Assembly: GCF_001039355.2 (NCBI RefSeq)
Contig: NW_019776157.1
Span: 533,232-597,231, forward strand
Length of the DNA: 64,000 nt
From: Lingula anatina
Taxonomy: Eukaryota > Brachiopoda > Lingulata > Lingulida > Lingulidae
Direction: 5' to 3'
This document shows positions 11,801-25,283 of this stretch, one piece after another; position 1 is the stretch's first letter, and each line of letters begins with the position of its first letter. The position numbers and the translations under genes are program-made. A model generated the notes under the pieces. The model saw only the letters and a program-made list of their open reading frames with translations. It was not told where the DNA came from and made no database searches.

Positions 11801-12455
11801 CCATAATTATTCTATGTACAGCTTTTAATATTCAGTCTAAATTATAGATCAATGTTGTTAACTTTAAAAATCAGTCTAGGGCATTTTTTCTCACCTTGCA
11901 TATAAAACCTCTAATGATGTTAGCTGCCCAATTGTTTGTGGCAAAGATACCAATTTGTTGTTCATTAAATTTAACACGTTTAAACTGCTCAAGTTACCAA
12001 TGGAATCTGAAAAAAGAATTAACAAAAATTCTAATATAGATTTTTTTTACAAACACCAAAAACATTGACATCAATGATTTATTTTTTAAAATAACTTTTT
12101 ATATCCAATATAAAAACAAAATAAAGGCAAGCACCATTTTTTATATCAATTAATATTACAGACACAAAGTTTTAAATCAACCTAAGTTTTACAATTTATC
12201 ATTCAATAATTATCACAGATTATCATCCAGGAATTCAAGGTCTGAGAAAATTGAATATTGACCAATGAGATAATCACCAAATATAATACTGATTATGTGA
12301 AAGTTTTATCATTCAGAGAAAAGAAGAGCTTTTATCAATCTGACGACAAAGTTGTCAGTGGGAGTTCACAATATTTAATTCTCACCTGGTAAACTTGTCA
12401 GGCTGTTATGTTTCACATCTAGTTCAGTTAACTTTGACAGATTGCCAATGTTGTC
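8864..12455 (-). CDS. LRR transmembrane protein, second copy of exons 4-10 (partial)
   Basis: Seven exons correspond one to one with exons 4-10 of the complete gene at 14865-22301: 12386-12455, 11895-12006, 11670-11724, 11239-11402, 10722-10843, 10231-10395 and 8864-9045. Every exon has the same length as its partner and an open frame, and I saw no disabling change. Differences checked in exons 7-9 are silent, as expected for two alleles. Exons 1-3 are absent because the sequence ends at the join at 12679. It is most likely the other haplotype of the same gene and not a second locus. If it is a real tandem duplicate it would lack a membrane anchor and a promoter. Confidence 0.85.
9098..9119. 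repeat. (AAT)n microsatellite
   Basis: A run of ATA/AAT triplets in the last intron of the LRR gene. In copy B (15098-15143) it is about twice as long. Confidence 0.85.
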
Positions 12456-12678
12456 CTGGTGACAAAAGAAAAAGTATCATATTTCTAGTATTAGGTGAGC
12501 TAGCACAAAACCAGTTGTAAATAAACAAGGCAGCAAAGCTGTCAAATGTACAGACAAAAAACAGGAAATAACTATGCACTAAATAGGCTACTGTCAATTC
12601 TGATGCAAAAGAACATTATGTTAAACTGCAAATTCAACATCAAATTTTAATTATGCTCAACAGGTAATACCAATGTAA

Positions 12679-12679
12679 N
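12679..12679. other. Scaffold join (single n)
   Basis: A lone n separates the end of copy A from the start of copy B, so sequence order across this point is not guaranteed. Confidence 0.8.
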
Positions 12680-12680
12680 T

Positions 12681-15111
12681 CAACCCCTGTATTTTTTAGC
12701 ATTAGGCAGCAAAACTAGCCATAGCTGTTAAAGCTGCGCACATTCTCGTTGAAAATCCATTTCACCCACTCTATAACTCGGCTCTAATACAATCTGAGTT
12801 TATTATCATGTCAGGGAACATCTTATTGTGTTACTACGGACAATGAGCTGTCTAGTTCATTGCTACAGCTACATCTAATCCTAATGCAATACAACAATAA
12901 AAGTGCATTTAAATTATTAAACATCTGCAGATTGCTCCAGGATATCAGCATAGCATTTTCAATCAGCCTAATGTATTTCTGACAAGAACAAGGTGACAGG
13001 TCATCAATAACTTTCAACTGATGCAAGTCAAAAATTATCCATTTCACACATTCTGCTTTTATGATCATGTTTGAAGAACCGGAACATGTACTACCTTAAA
13101 GTCATGAGTTACCCAATCATAAAAATGATGGTATCAAAATTAAACCCTTGCACTTTAATCCCTTGGTATAGTTATATATATAGCAATCCACCTAAATTAG
13201 CATTTTCTTCCCTTTAAAAACAAGTACATAATTGTGCTTCTCTTCTAAATCCCCATTCAGAATGAAAGGGGCCATTCAGAATGAGAAGAGCTGAGTGCTA
13301 GCTGGTCTACGGACCCAGATAATTTAAATGTGGTTGATGACTGAATGTCAGCAATAGAAGGGAGGTAAATCTTCGACCTCCCTCTGGCACCTGCTGGCAG
13401 AGTTTGCAATAACATGAAGTTGTGCCCTGAGAGATGACTAGAATGCAGGGGAGAGACAACCATTAGGTTTCAAGCTGAATCTGTGGTCTCATTTACTATC
13501 AGTTGTGTCTGATTGCAGATATTTACAAGTATTCAAATTCTATCTCATCATGACCGTAGGAAAGAATGCAAAATGCAAAAAAGACCGTTTGTTACATTTA
13601 CTGAGGCTGAAAGCCTGGATTCATAATGACTTTACTCAGTTCAGTCATGTACTCATCTTTTTTTTTTTTAATTAAAGAAGTGTTGAATGAGGGACAGCAT
13701 ATATTTCTAAACTGCATTAGTCTTCATTCTCGAAAAGCTGCAAGAACAAAATGGGATATTTTTGTGTTTTTATCCAAAATATAGCCAAACACTAAGATTT
13801 AAGCCAGAGAGCACGATTCTAATTGTAAATGATTTAATTTTGAACTATAAAAGTGCAATTTTTCTAAAATGTGAGGCAGGACATTGCAGTGCATTTTTTT
13901 TTTTTTTTTTTTTTTTTTGGTGTGTGTGTGTGTGTGAATTAATAATTGTATTTTGTTACAAAGTGATTGTCATCACTTAAACCATCCCTGAATTATGGAA
14001 GGTGAATCAAACATCCTGAAAAAAAAAGTTAAAAAGATTAAACAGTCATTACTTTATACTAAAATGAGTCACTGTGTTTGTATATACTTTACGGTCATTC
14101 TGACCATTGTTGTCTAAAAAGCAGACCAATCTCGATGACACTTGTACAAATTTTATGTCTTCACTATTTGAATAAAAATTTGTTAAGAAGTTCAACTTTA
14201 TTACCTGCACAATACATCATTCACAGAATTACATGTAAAAGAACTGCCTTGACATGAAGAGATAAAATACAATATTGAAAATTAACTATTAAAAATGACC
14301 AAAAACAATATTCAATGGTTCTGCTTTTACATAAATAGTAAAAAATTAGGGTAAAAAAAAGAGTTTGTCTCTTGGACCAATTATAGGTAGATCAATGAAA
14401 GACGTCTAATAACAAAGACCAGAAACCATTTTCAATGGTTCTGCTTTTACATTAATAGTAAAAAATTAGTTTAAAAGATGAGTTTATCTCATGGACCAAT
14501 TATTGGCAGATCAATGAAAGACGTCTAAATACAAACTCTTTGTATCTGTTTTTCCAACAATGTCATAAATAAATGTAGCATCAATTGTAAAGAAAGAACA
14601 TTCTAATTCTTTTAATTTATGAAATGACTGTGAAATGGTTACAAGACAACAAGTCAATTTTTATATAAACTGTACAACCGATATGTTTCCTTGGATGAGT
14701 TCATGAAAAGAAAATAAACTTTCCCATTAACATTTGATGACAAACGGCATCACTCGTTACTAAATATAGTTTTGATTAAGGCCAATGAAGAAAAGTGATA
14801 AGTTGATCTTGGGCATCACAAATGTAAGCACCAGAAAAAGAAGACTCTAAATCTTCTATTAGTATTAGTCTGGAGAGATATCAGTTTTTGTCTTCTTTCT
14901 TCCAACTTGAAAGCACTGTTCACACAATTGTGTATGTACTGGAATTCGCTGTGCTATACTGATCGTTTGAAACTTCAGCTCCAAGAAGAAGTGTTCAAAG
15001 ACTGGGCATTCACACATTGAGCAATTCCGCCTGCTGAGCAACAAGTCTGGATAGGAAAATGATTCTCATTAACTCAAAATTCTAGATGAGATACTCATAA
15101 TAATAATAATG

Positions 15112-15144
<33 letters not shown>

Positions 15145-18100
15145 TTTTCCTACTATTGTTCATTTAAAATCTGATGAACTAGACTGAATTCTAATACCAA
15201 TACTATAATTAGTCAAGCAAAATGTTAAAAATAATATTTTTGAAATTTTCATGAAACTGCATATATACAAACAGATTATGTATAATCTTAAAGACATAAG
15301 GTCATTTATGACTGAATGTCCTTAGTAATCCAGGAAAATTAGAATCAAGAATATGTTTAAAAAAATCTTTGAACTTGAGAAGTAAAATTCAATGACAAAT
15401 TGAACTGATGGCACAGAAAATCTCATCCTTAAACCTTTGAAAATACAACTAGGAAGGTACATTGTAGTGAGCTATCCTGATTACCTTAGGTTAAACCTGA
15501 GATGTCTCTATGAGCATTTAACTGAACACCATGAAATATTGAACTTTCAAGCAATTTAAAAGGATGTAATGCTAACAGTATCTTATGAAATGCAGAAAGC
15601 ATACAAGCAGTTAACATAAGTGCCCCTGGAAAAGTTCACTAAATGACCAAAGTTTCATAAGCAGACTCTGATGAAGTCTGATAGGAATCTAAAGCAGCAG
15701 GGACTATGCTGGAACTGTCAATGTGAGTCAAAAACTTGTCTGATGAGACTTTCTTGTTAAAGGGTTCATCATCAGAGACAGAAGGGTCAAGGCTGACCTG
15801 CCGTGGCACATGCAAAGGTACGCCTCCAACAGTCCCGGTCCTGAGCAGCCTTGAAAAGTTCAGCCATTGTCAAGCCCACTGCTCTGTATATATCATCTTG
15901 CAGTTAAAGGGTTACACTATGCAATAATATCCATGAAACCACCCGATGCTGAACTTATCACAGTCTGCTGTATTAAAACTGAATCCATCAACTCAAGTTG
16001 ATAATTAGTAATGACAGAAAGTCATTAATTAGTTATGACAGAAACTCAAAACCATCCATAATACAAAACTACCACTTCCAAGCATCACCACTGCAGAAAG
16101 AAAGAAAGGACTTAAAAACACTAGAAAGAAAACAGTCCAATGTTGTGTAAGGTGCTGTGAGTAGCACCAGTGACTGCTAGGAAACTTACACAGGAAAAAC
16201 AAAACAGTCAATCAACATACAAGACACTGTACCAATGAACGCCAAAAAACCCAGCTATTAATCTGCACATCTGAGGCACTTGTCACTTAACACAAAAAAA
16301 ATAACTACACTTTTAATGGAAACTGGAGTAAACAAGGCATCAAAGGGGCTACTTGGAAGCAGGTGGAAAATATTACACTTTACATATAAAAGGGAGTCTC
16401 AGGCCTTTCTTTCACGCCTGGTAAGAAGCGCTGGACAGGATTTTCGGCCATATGACACTGATGATAGGTCATTAGTAAAATCCCTCATGGTGAGACCACA
16501 TCACTGGTTTGTCACTGAATCTTACCACACAAGTTCAATAATTTGATTTATATGCTCCTGAAAATGTTAATAAGGTTTACAGACAAATATATTAAGAATT
16601 AATTTCTCTGCTGAATTATTAACACAAAAAATTACATTTATATTACATTTATATTTTACCTTTTAAAATAGCAGGTAAGTTTTCATGGTCCCAAGGAATT
16701 TTTCTAATGGTGATAAACCTGGCAGCCAATTCCACCAAGGTGGCAACTGGAGCTGGATGGAGCATTTTTTGGGAGGTCTGCATGATCTCCTTGTGGTTTT
16801 CTTCGTATAGTGGATTGTGCATGGCTACAAGTAAGTGAAACTTTTCAAATGAAACTACAAACATAATGTTCCAAATCCAAATCACATATTAAAAGAAAGG
16901 ATTTTTTCAGATCTCTCACCCACAAAATATTCCTTAAATTTAGACTGGCATCATTTTCAAAAACATTAATTTTTTTGTTCTCTTTTAAAGGAATTTGAGA
17001 GATAATAAAGCTGGAAGGGACATGGTTTTGAAAGATCAGAGTGATCTCACCTTACAGAGAATAGATCCTGAGCATAGATTCTGGCACTTACCACTAAATA
17101 CATACAGGTCCAGATGGACCATTGAGGCTGGCAGGTGCTGGCAATTGTTGTCTCTGATGTGTAATTCCCTGAGCTGGTGGAGCTGTCCTATGTGCTCTGG
17201 CAAACTGATCAGTCTAGAAATGGATTATGACACAGAAAAATCTATCACCATTTTGTATTATTATATTATATTTATTTATATTTATATATATTTTTAACGT
17301 GGCATAAAACATGTCTGAATTAAGCATATAAAACATTTTGCACAAAAGCGAATGACAATCTACATGTTAGGCACGTGTAATAATTGTTATGGATCAACAT
17401 AAATTTTGTAACATTGGAGGGTACAGTTACAGAAGGGGGATTCCTTCTCTCATTTGGCACATTTGTGTACAGTAGTGTTTTTTTTTTAGACCAACTAACC
17501 TATTATTGCTGCACCACACCTTGACCAGAGCTCTGCACTTTGAGAATGAGTTGGGAAGATGAATGAGGTTGCAGTCTGAGACATCACACTCTGCAAGACG
17601 GACCAGGTTCCCCATGTTCTCTGGCAAGATTGACAAAGACTGGTTGCCACATAGGTGCAGAGACTAATATATGAGAAAAAGGTTTAAACTTTATTTCCAA
17701 GACATTCTCAAAAGTTTTTTTACCATGATACACAACAAAATCATGCACTTCCAATTAAAATCAGCACAACATAACTACTTAGAATTACATTCCCATGTAA
17801 AATTACACTTTCTGTATGACACTCAACTACCACATACTTACATTCAATTGGCTAAGATCACATAACTCTTCTGGCAAGAATATTAGATTATTGTTGCTGA
17901 AATATGAAATTAAAAATCAATTTTGTTTACTGGAAATTAGAAAAGATATACAAAAGAATTATGAATGTGTCATACCACAATTCTTCTATGTACAACTTTC
18001 AATATTCAGTCTAAATTATAGATCAGTGTAGTTGACTTTGAAAAACAGTCTAAGGCATTTATTTCTCACCTTGCATATAAAACCTCCAATGATGTTAGCT

Positions 18101-18950
18101 GCCCAATTGTTTGTGGCAAAGATACCAATTTGTTGTTCATTAAATTTAACACGTTTAAACCACTCAAGTTACCAATGGAATCTGAAAAAAAAAATAACAA
18201 AAATTCTAATATAATTTTTTTACATACACCAAAAACATTGAGATCATTGGTTTATGTTTGACATACACATTTTATATTCAATATAAAAACAAAATAAAGG
18301 CAAGCACCACTTTTTATATCAATATTACAATTAATATTACAAAGTTTTAAATCAACCTGAGTTTTACCCTTTATCAATAATTATCACAGATTATAATCTT
18401 ATATCCAGGAATTCAAGGTCTGAGAAAATTGAATATTGACCAATGAGATGATCACCAAATATCATACTGATGATATGTAAGCTGATTTTTTTTTTTTATC
18501 AATCAGAGAAAAGAAGAGATTTTATCAATCAGACAACAAAGTTGTCGGATGACCGTGATGTTGCAACTTTTGGTGTTATCTTTGATTCCATTGACAATGA
18601 GGTATTAAATCATATGATAAAACAATAACTGACTTTTATTTTCTGTCAGTATGTTGTTTTGCAGACCTCAACCAATGTCAATAATACTCTTACATAACTC
18701 AACATAATTATAATAAGTGAAACATAATAGTCATCATCAATAGAAACTTATACAGATAGAGATTACTAGCAATAGTCAATGGGTGTTCCCAATGTTTAAC
18801 TCTCACCTGGTAAACTTGTCAAGCTGTTATGTTTCACGTCTAGTTCAGTTAACTTGGACAGATTGCCAATGCTGTCCTGGTGACAAAAGAAAAAGTATTA
18901 TATTTCAAGTATTAGGTGACAGTTGGCACAAAACCAATTGTAAATAAAAA
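12681..18950. repeat. Copy B of the roughly 6-kb duplicated segment
   Basis: It is the partner of 6703-12530. It includes its own JKAMP 3'-end fragment (about 13310-13850), the 120-base tandem pair, and LRR exons 4-10. It has a few extra insertions, such as about 15740-15905 and 16080-16340. Confidence 0.9.
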
Positions 18951-20608
18951 AGATGTCTATTGTGTGGACATGGTAAGAGATACAAAATGAAAGAAGTGGG
19001 TAAAAAATAACTTGGCCTGGCTCATTTTGCACCTATAAAGTTCCTGAATACTGTTCAGATAAATGGACTATTCATGATCTATTCAGAACCACAACCAGTA
19101 GATTGTGAAGTATGACTGAGGCCATGCCAGCATACCAGGGCTCCGTAACTTGAAAGCATCATGGATTGTGAATAGCGATATCACCTTTTATTTCGAGGTT
19201 AACATATGGGGCAAGCAAATCCCAAGTTATGGAATAGAGATGCTTGCGCCCAGTTGCAATTTACTATGCTGTTGAGTTAAGGAGCCCAGCATGTTTTTCA
19301 TTAAATGAGCACTTTTTTCATCAAATAAAATACAGACTTAAATACGGTAATTGTTATTTTCATCTTGAGAAAAAGATTAAATCTTAATATTCCTTTGTGA
19401 TTAAAGAATTTTACAATGTAGCTTCTTACTGGCAATTCCTTCAAACCATTGTATTGTATGTACAGCTCCTCTAGGCCTAATAGAAATCCAATCTCTTTGG
19501 GAAGGTCGGACAAACAGTTGTTGGACAGATTCAAAACACTTAGCTGGGCTCCCACATATCCTATTCTACTTGGACAAGATGTCAGTTGAAAATAACTGAA
19601 AAGAGTAAGAAATACAGACTTATCAATCCTGGAAAATATATAAGATATTCTTGCAAATAAAATTCTTTAGATCTAAAGAATTAAAACACTTTAAGAACAC
19701 CTCTGATGGAACTTGAAAAAACAACCTATTCTTCTCTCTAAGTTTTTTGGAATATTGAAATTCTTACATAGATGACAAGCCACTAGACCTAGAAATCAAA
19801 AATATCTCGGAAACTGTATGATAGCCCCAAACTTACCTTAAGTCAATTTCTTTAGGTTTCTTCACATCATGATTGCTAACCTTGACTCTGGCATCAATGT
19901 CTGCCAGCCCCAAGTCACAGGTAGTATATTTACTGGAAAGGCAGCAAGTTTCACACAGTACCAGCCGGCATGTCCAGTGAGCCTCATTAAGACCACAACT
20001 AAAATACATGCAAGGACAGACATACAATAAGCAATAAGCTGACATTTAAGGTTGTAATTATATTTCAGTTATATTAAATGGAAGGCCTGGAAACAAGAGC
20101 GTCTGACACATTAAGCGAGGAATTCGTTGCTGTGCAACTGCAACCTGATTGCGTTTTTTTCTTAATGTTGCTTGTCTGTATGTCCCAAAAGTCTTACTAG
20201 TACCATGACCAAATTTCAAATAGAGCATGTACAGACAAACCATTTGCAAGGAGACAGAATAATTTTTGAATTAAGGTATCAGATAAATTTGAAATAATTA
20301 AAAAGTTTGAAGATTAAAACCTATGTTGGCATTCAGATAGAACTACAATGCAGTGTGAAATAAGGGGTAGACAAATAAAAACCCACAGAAATGCAACATA
20401 TCAAAGAAATTTTATATCTCAAGAATATTAAGATTTGTAAAAGAGGAAAGTGACTAAATGTGATTTTGAAAAAAAATCCAATTGTAGTATGATTGCATAA
20501 CAATCATTAGTTTGCTGAATTAAACCACTGATTTTTTTCAAAGGCATTTTGACAACATAAAATAACACGACAGTCACAACAAACAGAAATATATATTTGC
20601 ACGTGCAC

Positions 20609-20662
<54 letters not shown>

Positions 20663-22301
20663 ATGTTATACAGCTAATGACTTCATTTACTGCAACATCA
20701 TATAACTGATCAAGGGTGAGACAGCCAAGGGGTCACTTAAGTCACAAAAATCACTGAAGACTAAGGATGCATTCATATTCATACATAGTAATAACTGGTG
20801 GGTCAAAATCCGCGGGGGAATCTTGCCAAAGTCCAATCAGTGGAATCAGCTTAATTGTCTGACACACCTTGAATGCTAGGTAATTAAAGTGATAATAACT
20901 CTTCGTTTCGGCCAAAAAATGAATTTTCCTGGAGTAAACAACAATTTCCCCATACTTACCAATGGTTAATGAATCCATTTTTACATTCAAAGTTAGGCCC
21001 TAGTTTTTTTCTAAAAAGTTTGGTTTTTTGTTAAAATCTCTTAAGAGATTTTAACAGAGTATAGCCATCAATGGAGGTCACGTGGTCTAAAGACAAGCTC
21101 AGATATCAGAATAATAGCAATAACAGCCGTTTTTTGTGGGAAAACAGAATATATTATATTTTTATGAGTCATTCACAATGTTTTTATTGTGAAATACAGA
21201 TTTCATACGAAGAGTTATTATCCCTTTAACTGTTGTGTGCTGAATAAGTTGATTCCACTAATTGCACTTTAGCTGGAATTCCCTACAGAGTTGGACTGAC
21301 CCAGCTAGTACAATGTATAAAGTGTAAACCTGAATGTGCCCTAATAATGTTGCACAAACATTAAGTACATACGTGGCTCAGTGTACCTGAATAACACAGG
21401 TGTCTAAGTGCTTTTATTTATTTGCTTCAACATTCATTGGATGTGGTTTAATAACATGCTAACGCATGTTTACACATTCAATTTTATTGCAGACATACAA
21501 AAACACCTGCACTTTTTTCTTTTGGTACCCTTTTTCCCCCTTTTCAATGAATATATTAATTGTGAAGTGTCACAAAAATCACTGAAAAAAATATATCAAA
21601 AATGGCTGATTGATATGTAGTTATTTTAACTTTAATGTCAAATATTTCAATTTATTATACTTAAATAACATTGAATCAAATTACCTTATGCAGATAACAC
21701 TGAGACTGTCCCGGTGTAAGACCTGCCTTAAGTGTTTCCTTTGACTTGAACTTTGTTTTTGAAGATTCTTTCTATTTTGCTAAAATATACATTATCATAT
21801 CAAAATTAATTTATCATCAATTTACATGTACTAGTGGGAGATAATGCAAAGAAAATGATTCTCTTGCAAGGTGCTAAAAAAATCAATATCCATGTCATCC
21901 GAACATGCTAATGTAAGCAAGTTTCATATACCCATTACAAATGTAATCTCTTGCTCAACAATAATTGATTGAACTTCAAATAACACCTGCATAATTCTTC
22001 CCACAGCTACCGTATACAATACATTGCAAATAGAGCAAAAAATCTAGTATTTAATAGTTACCAGACTACTGGCTCTCTTTATGTGGAATGATGCAACTGA
22101 ATCTCCTTTGCTTTTCCGCCTTGCTCTAAATGTAGTAGACTCTGGGTTGATGGTGACCAGCAAATGCACAATAAGCCATACGATGGAACAACACAATGAT
22201 CCTGTGATCGCTATTGCCACCGTAGTTGTTTTTATATCACCACTGAAGAAAATCTGATCTAGCGCAAGGTGTGATATCAATGTAGAAACAACAGCCATCA
22301 T
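14865..22301 (-). CDS. Membrane-anchored leucine-rich-repeat protein with C-terminal CxxC...CxxC segment
   Basis: Eleven exons join in frame to 510 residues: 22062-22301, 21685-21779, 19837-19998, 19430-19595, 18807-18876, 18070-18181, 17842-17896, 17500-17663, 17092-17213, 16660-16824 and 14865-15046. Residues 27-49 form one membrane helix, followed by a basic RARRKSK stretch. Residues of about 112-140 are Cys-rich. From about residue 180 roughly eight leucine-rich repeats of the SHOC2/RSU type (LPxxIGxLxxLxxLxLxxNxL) follow. Then come an LVELAARFITIRKIPW block and a tail with C459-x2-C462 and C492-x2-C495, possibly zinc-binding. The tail recalls LRRC58 and LRRC28 of vertebrates, but those lack this N-terminal anchor as I know them. 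An acceptor-like TTTTAG just before the first ATG suggests a 5' non-coding exon. Function is unknown; repeats of this kind usually bind proteins. Confidence 0.9.
15098..15143. repeat. (AAT)n microsatellite
   Basis: The expanded counterpart of 9098-9119. Confidence 0.85.
20604..20660. repeat. (CA)n microsatellite
   Basis: A long AC dinucleotide run in an LRR gene intron, with one interruption. Confidence 0.95.
20761..21345. repeat. Large fold-back element in LRR gene intron 2
   Basis: Left-arm blocks (GGATGCATTCA, GGTGGGTCAAAATCC, CAGTGGAATCAGCTTA, GATAATAACTCTTCG) reappear in the same order in the reverse complement of the right arm. The arms are imperfect, about 150-170 bases, around a centre of about 250 bases. 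No transposase is present. Confidence 0.75.
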
Positions 22302-23266
22302 GGCTTACCTAAAACATAAGTGTACTAGTGAATTTAGTTCAAATATCACGCATATTTCAACAGTGTCTTGTAAAGGGGCACAGGGGACCAAATGAATGTT
22401 GCAATACAAACAAGTATTATTTCACAGTGAGACAAATTAGCAATTGCTGTAATAAATTTTGAACTGTTTTGATACAAAGATCTACCCCCATACCTATTAG
22501 CAACACAGCAAAGAGAGCATTACTGTCATTATTTATACTATTTTTGATCAGTTTGTGCAAAATTTTACACAAATGCATCAGGAAAGACAACATTTTCATA
22601 TAAAAAAATTTCAATGTCATGATCAGAGCAACAAACTAAATAATCATACACCTTACCTCAAAAAAAAAAAAAAAAAAAAAAAATATTGCCACTGATTGGC
22701 AGGCAATATCCTACTGCTGTTTCTGGGAAAGCTACCCAGTACAAGACCACACCAAGTTAATCAATAACATGACAAAGGGATGAATACTTCTATAATACAG
22801 CTGTTTGTTCAACACTAGTTGCGAATGTGTCCATACTTACACATAAACAATTCTGAGTAGCAATAATGGGGTATCTAACTTCATCCTTTTTCTCCAGTCC
22901 TGGATTTTTTCTCTCCCACTTTATTGCTTGGATACTAGTACATTTACTCATAATCCATCATGACAAGCCATCCGCAGATCACTGTACCTCTGGCTGCATA
23001 GACTGTGTGAAAAATCAATAAGGTCATCAAACTCAATTCATATGAGACATAAAATTAATATTGGCATGAGATGAAACATACCTATGGCAGTGTGATATCA
23101 AAACATGTGTTTGACACATATGTCATGAATGCATCATATTTTTGACTCCTGACATTTTATATGATGATAATAATGACATTTAAACAAGAACATATGAGTT
23201 GCCTTAAGCTTGTTTCTAAATTACAAAGATGCACTGAGCTTACGGTATAGTGAACACCTTCTTCAG

Positions 23267-23578
23267 GGCTACCCAACTACCAGACTCGGGACCGAATGAT
23301 CCCGAATTCACCAGTAGATTGGACCACACTACCCATTTTCAAGGTGTGCGTCAGTACGCATTTCACAGTATCATACCCTGAACAAATTTTGAGTGGTGAT
23401 GCAATACTTTCCAACCCTGCTGAGAATCATCACTATCACATCGCATGCTAGACAAGAGCGGTATCACGTCTGATACTTCGAAGCATGTACTGATGCAAAC
23501 CTCGAAAATGGGTAGTGTGGTCTGATCTACGGGTAAATTCAGGATCATTCAGTGCCGAGTCTGGTAGTTGGGTAGGCC
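23267..23578. repeat. Fold-back (MITE-like) element
   Basis: The left arm GGCTACCCAACTACCAGACTC is matched by the right arm ending GAGTCTGGTAGTTGGGTAGG. Further paired blocks are CACACTACCCATTTTC and GAAAATGGGTAGTGTG. The arms are about 110 bases each. A half copy lies at 4957-5110. Confidence 0.9.
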
Positions 23579-25186
23579 TGTTCTTTTATATCATTTTATC
23601 AAATCTCCACATGTGCAGACACATGTGCAAACTTGAAACTGACAGTTTACAATGTTTGATTCACATTTACACAATCACAAATGTGGCCTCTAGGACAGTG
23701 GCATTTATAGGAGTCCATGAACCAGGTCACCTGCCCTTTATTACAAAAGCACATAATGTGGTGAACTTGAAACAAGACTTCCATGCATTGATGGTCAGAG
23801 TTTATTTTAGCATGCACACATCCAGATATGAAATTGATGCAGCTAACAGAAATTTATCTAAATTTGAGTCTTTAAAATACAACAGTAAAAGCAATTTCAC
23901 TCAAACAAGAGTTACAATATAACCTTACAAAATAGTAGACGGGAGTATATAGCAGACAGAGAACCAATTACTATGTTGTTTTTATTTAAAACCCAAGGTT
24001 GCAAAAATCCAGATCATGCACTAGAAGAAATGAGCTCTTAATTGGGAACAAAATCCATCAAAAAATTTCTGTTATGTAATATATAATCTATTTATTTAAC
24101 TATTTATTTACTTTACTTATTTAACTACATCCATATTATTACATCTTGGAAATTTGTTCTTTAAATTTTTATTTTCACTCAAATCATTGCAGAAACCAAT
24201 ATTTTCTGATTTCTCTTATCCATGATTTTTCAATTCAATTACTTTTGAGCTGTTTTGTGAAAAACTCTTCCCAGATTTGTTATTTTTACTCAGTCCAATT
24301 TGAGATGGCATTTCAAACCTTCACCTTAAAGTTTGTTGCAGTTAAGGTCAGGTCAATACACCCCAGCATCAGTATATAAGGTCACATAGACAGAAACATT
24401 CAATACAACATTTACAGGCACTAGTGGCAATTTAATCAATATTAGTGTGTACACTAGTACAGGTAGAAAATTTAAAATATTGATTTCAAATCCTTAAATC
24501 GTTTGTATGGACAGCATGTTAATGTTAACACACTATTGTATTAACTACTACAGTACATTGCACATGGCAAACATATCACCAGTTTTTCATTTTCCCCAAG
24601 TATTCTTCTTAGGTAAGACACTCTAAACAGTCTACGTACAAGTTTTCCTTTTCATGGATACATGCACGACCTTTGGTTGCACAGTGGAATCCCTGCATTA
24701 CTATTGTAGTACAAGATAAGTACATCAAATAGTGTACATGAGGACACTAGTTAAAAAGCCGAGACAAGCATGCATATGAATTGCTATTAGGTGTGATATA
24801 AAGAGTGCCAAAGCAAATACATATGTTCTATTTCTATAAGCAAATAGTAATAGTGCTACCGACACTTATGAAACTAAAAGAGGTTACCTGAGTTTTTGTT
24901 CAAAGTGTTGTCCTTGCATATTAGTATCTCATAGAGGCGCCAGGTGGCATCAAAGAGGACGACTCACTTGACGAGAAATTGCCTTCTTTTCTCGCATAGA
25001 AATGGAGTCTGCTATTTGATAGTAAAATTCCACGTAGCATTGTATTTTCAAATATGTTGACAATGCTACAAAAATAACGAACGACATAACATGGATCTTG
25101 ACCAGCTTCTATCTTGACAGCGATACGCTCTTTTATCATTTGAGACAGGAAAGTAAACCACACAAATGGACACGTGTATGGGGGAA

Positions 25187-25187
25187 N
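25187..25187. other. Scaffold join (single n)
   Basis: A lone n in the intergenic region just upstream of CCDC167. No duplicated overlap is visible on its two sides. Confidence 0.7.
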
Positions 25188-25283
25188 CATTTCAAAACAA
25201 ACCGATTTGAAATATTTTGGGAGCCTGCATTTACTTGTTTATACAATTGATGTTTATAACGTTATTTATTTGGAAACTCAAGA

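Larger units (their letters stand above)
6703..12530. repeat. Copy A of a roughly 6-kb duplicated segment
   Basis: From 6703 to about 12530 the sequence matches 12681 to about 18950 with scattered substitutions and indels of up to a few hundred bases. Copy A ends near the n at 12679, and copy B begins directly after it. This is the pattern of two overlapping, unmerged contig ends carrying different alleles. A true tandem duplication is the alternative. Confidence 0.9.
22310..25283. other. Intergenic region between the divergent LRR and CCDC167 genes
   Basis: It holds an A tract (22661-22681), a fold-back element (23267-23578), a scaffold join (25187) and probably the 5' leaders of both genes. 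Open frames here are short and unlike any family I know. Confidence 0.5.

Noticed and set aside
8864-12455. A second, anchor-less LRR gene as a real paralogue
   Set aside because: It ends at a scaffold join and differs mostly silently from the complete gene; an allele is simpler.
20604-20660. CRISPR-like regular repeat
   Set aside because: It is a simple (CA)n microsatellite in a eukaryotic intron; no spacers exist.
24921-25190. 89-codon minus frame near CCDC167
   Set aside because: It starts through an n, has no known motif and overlaps the likely promoter region.
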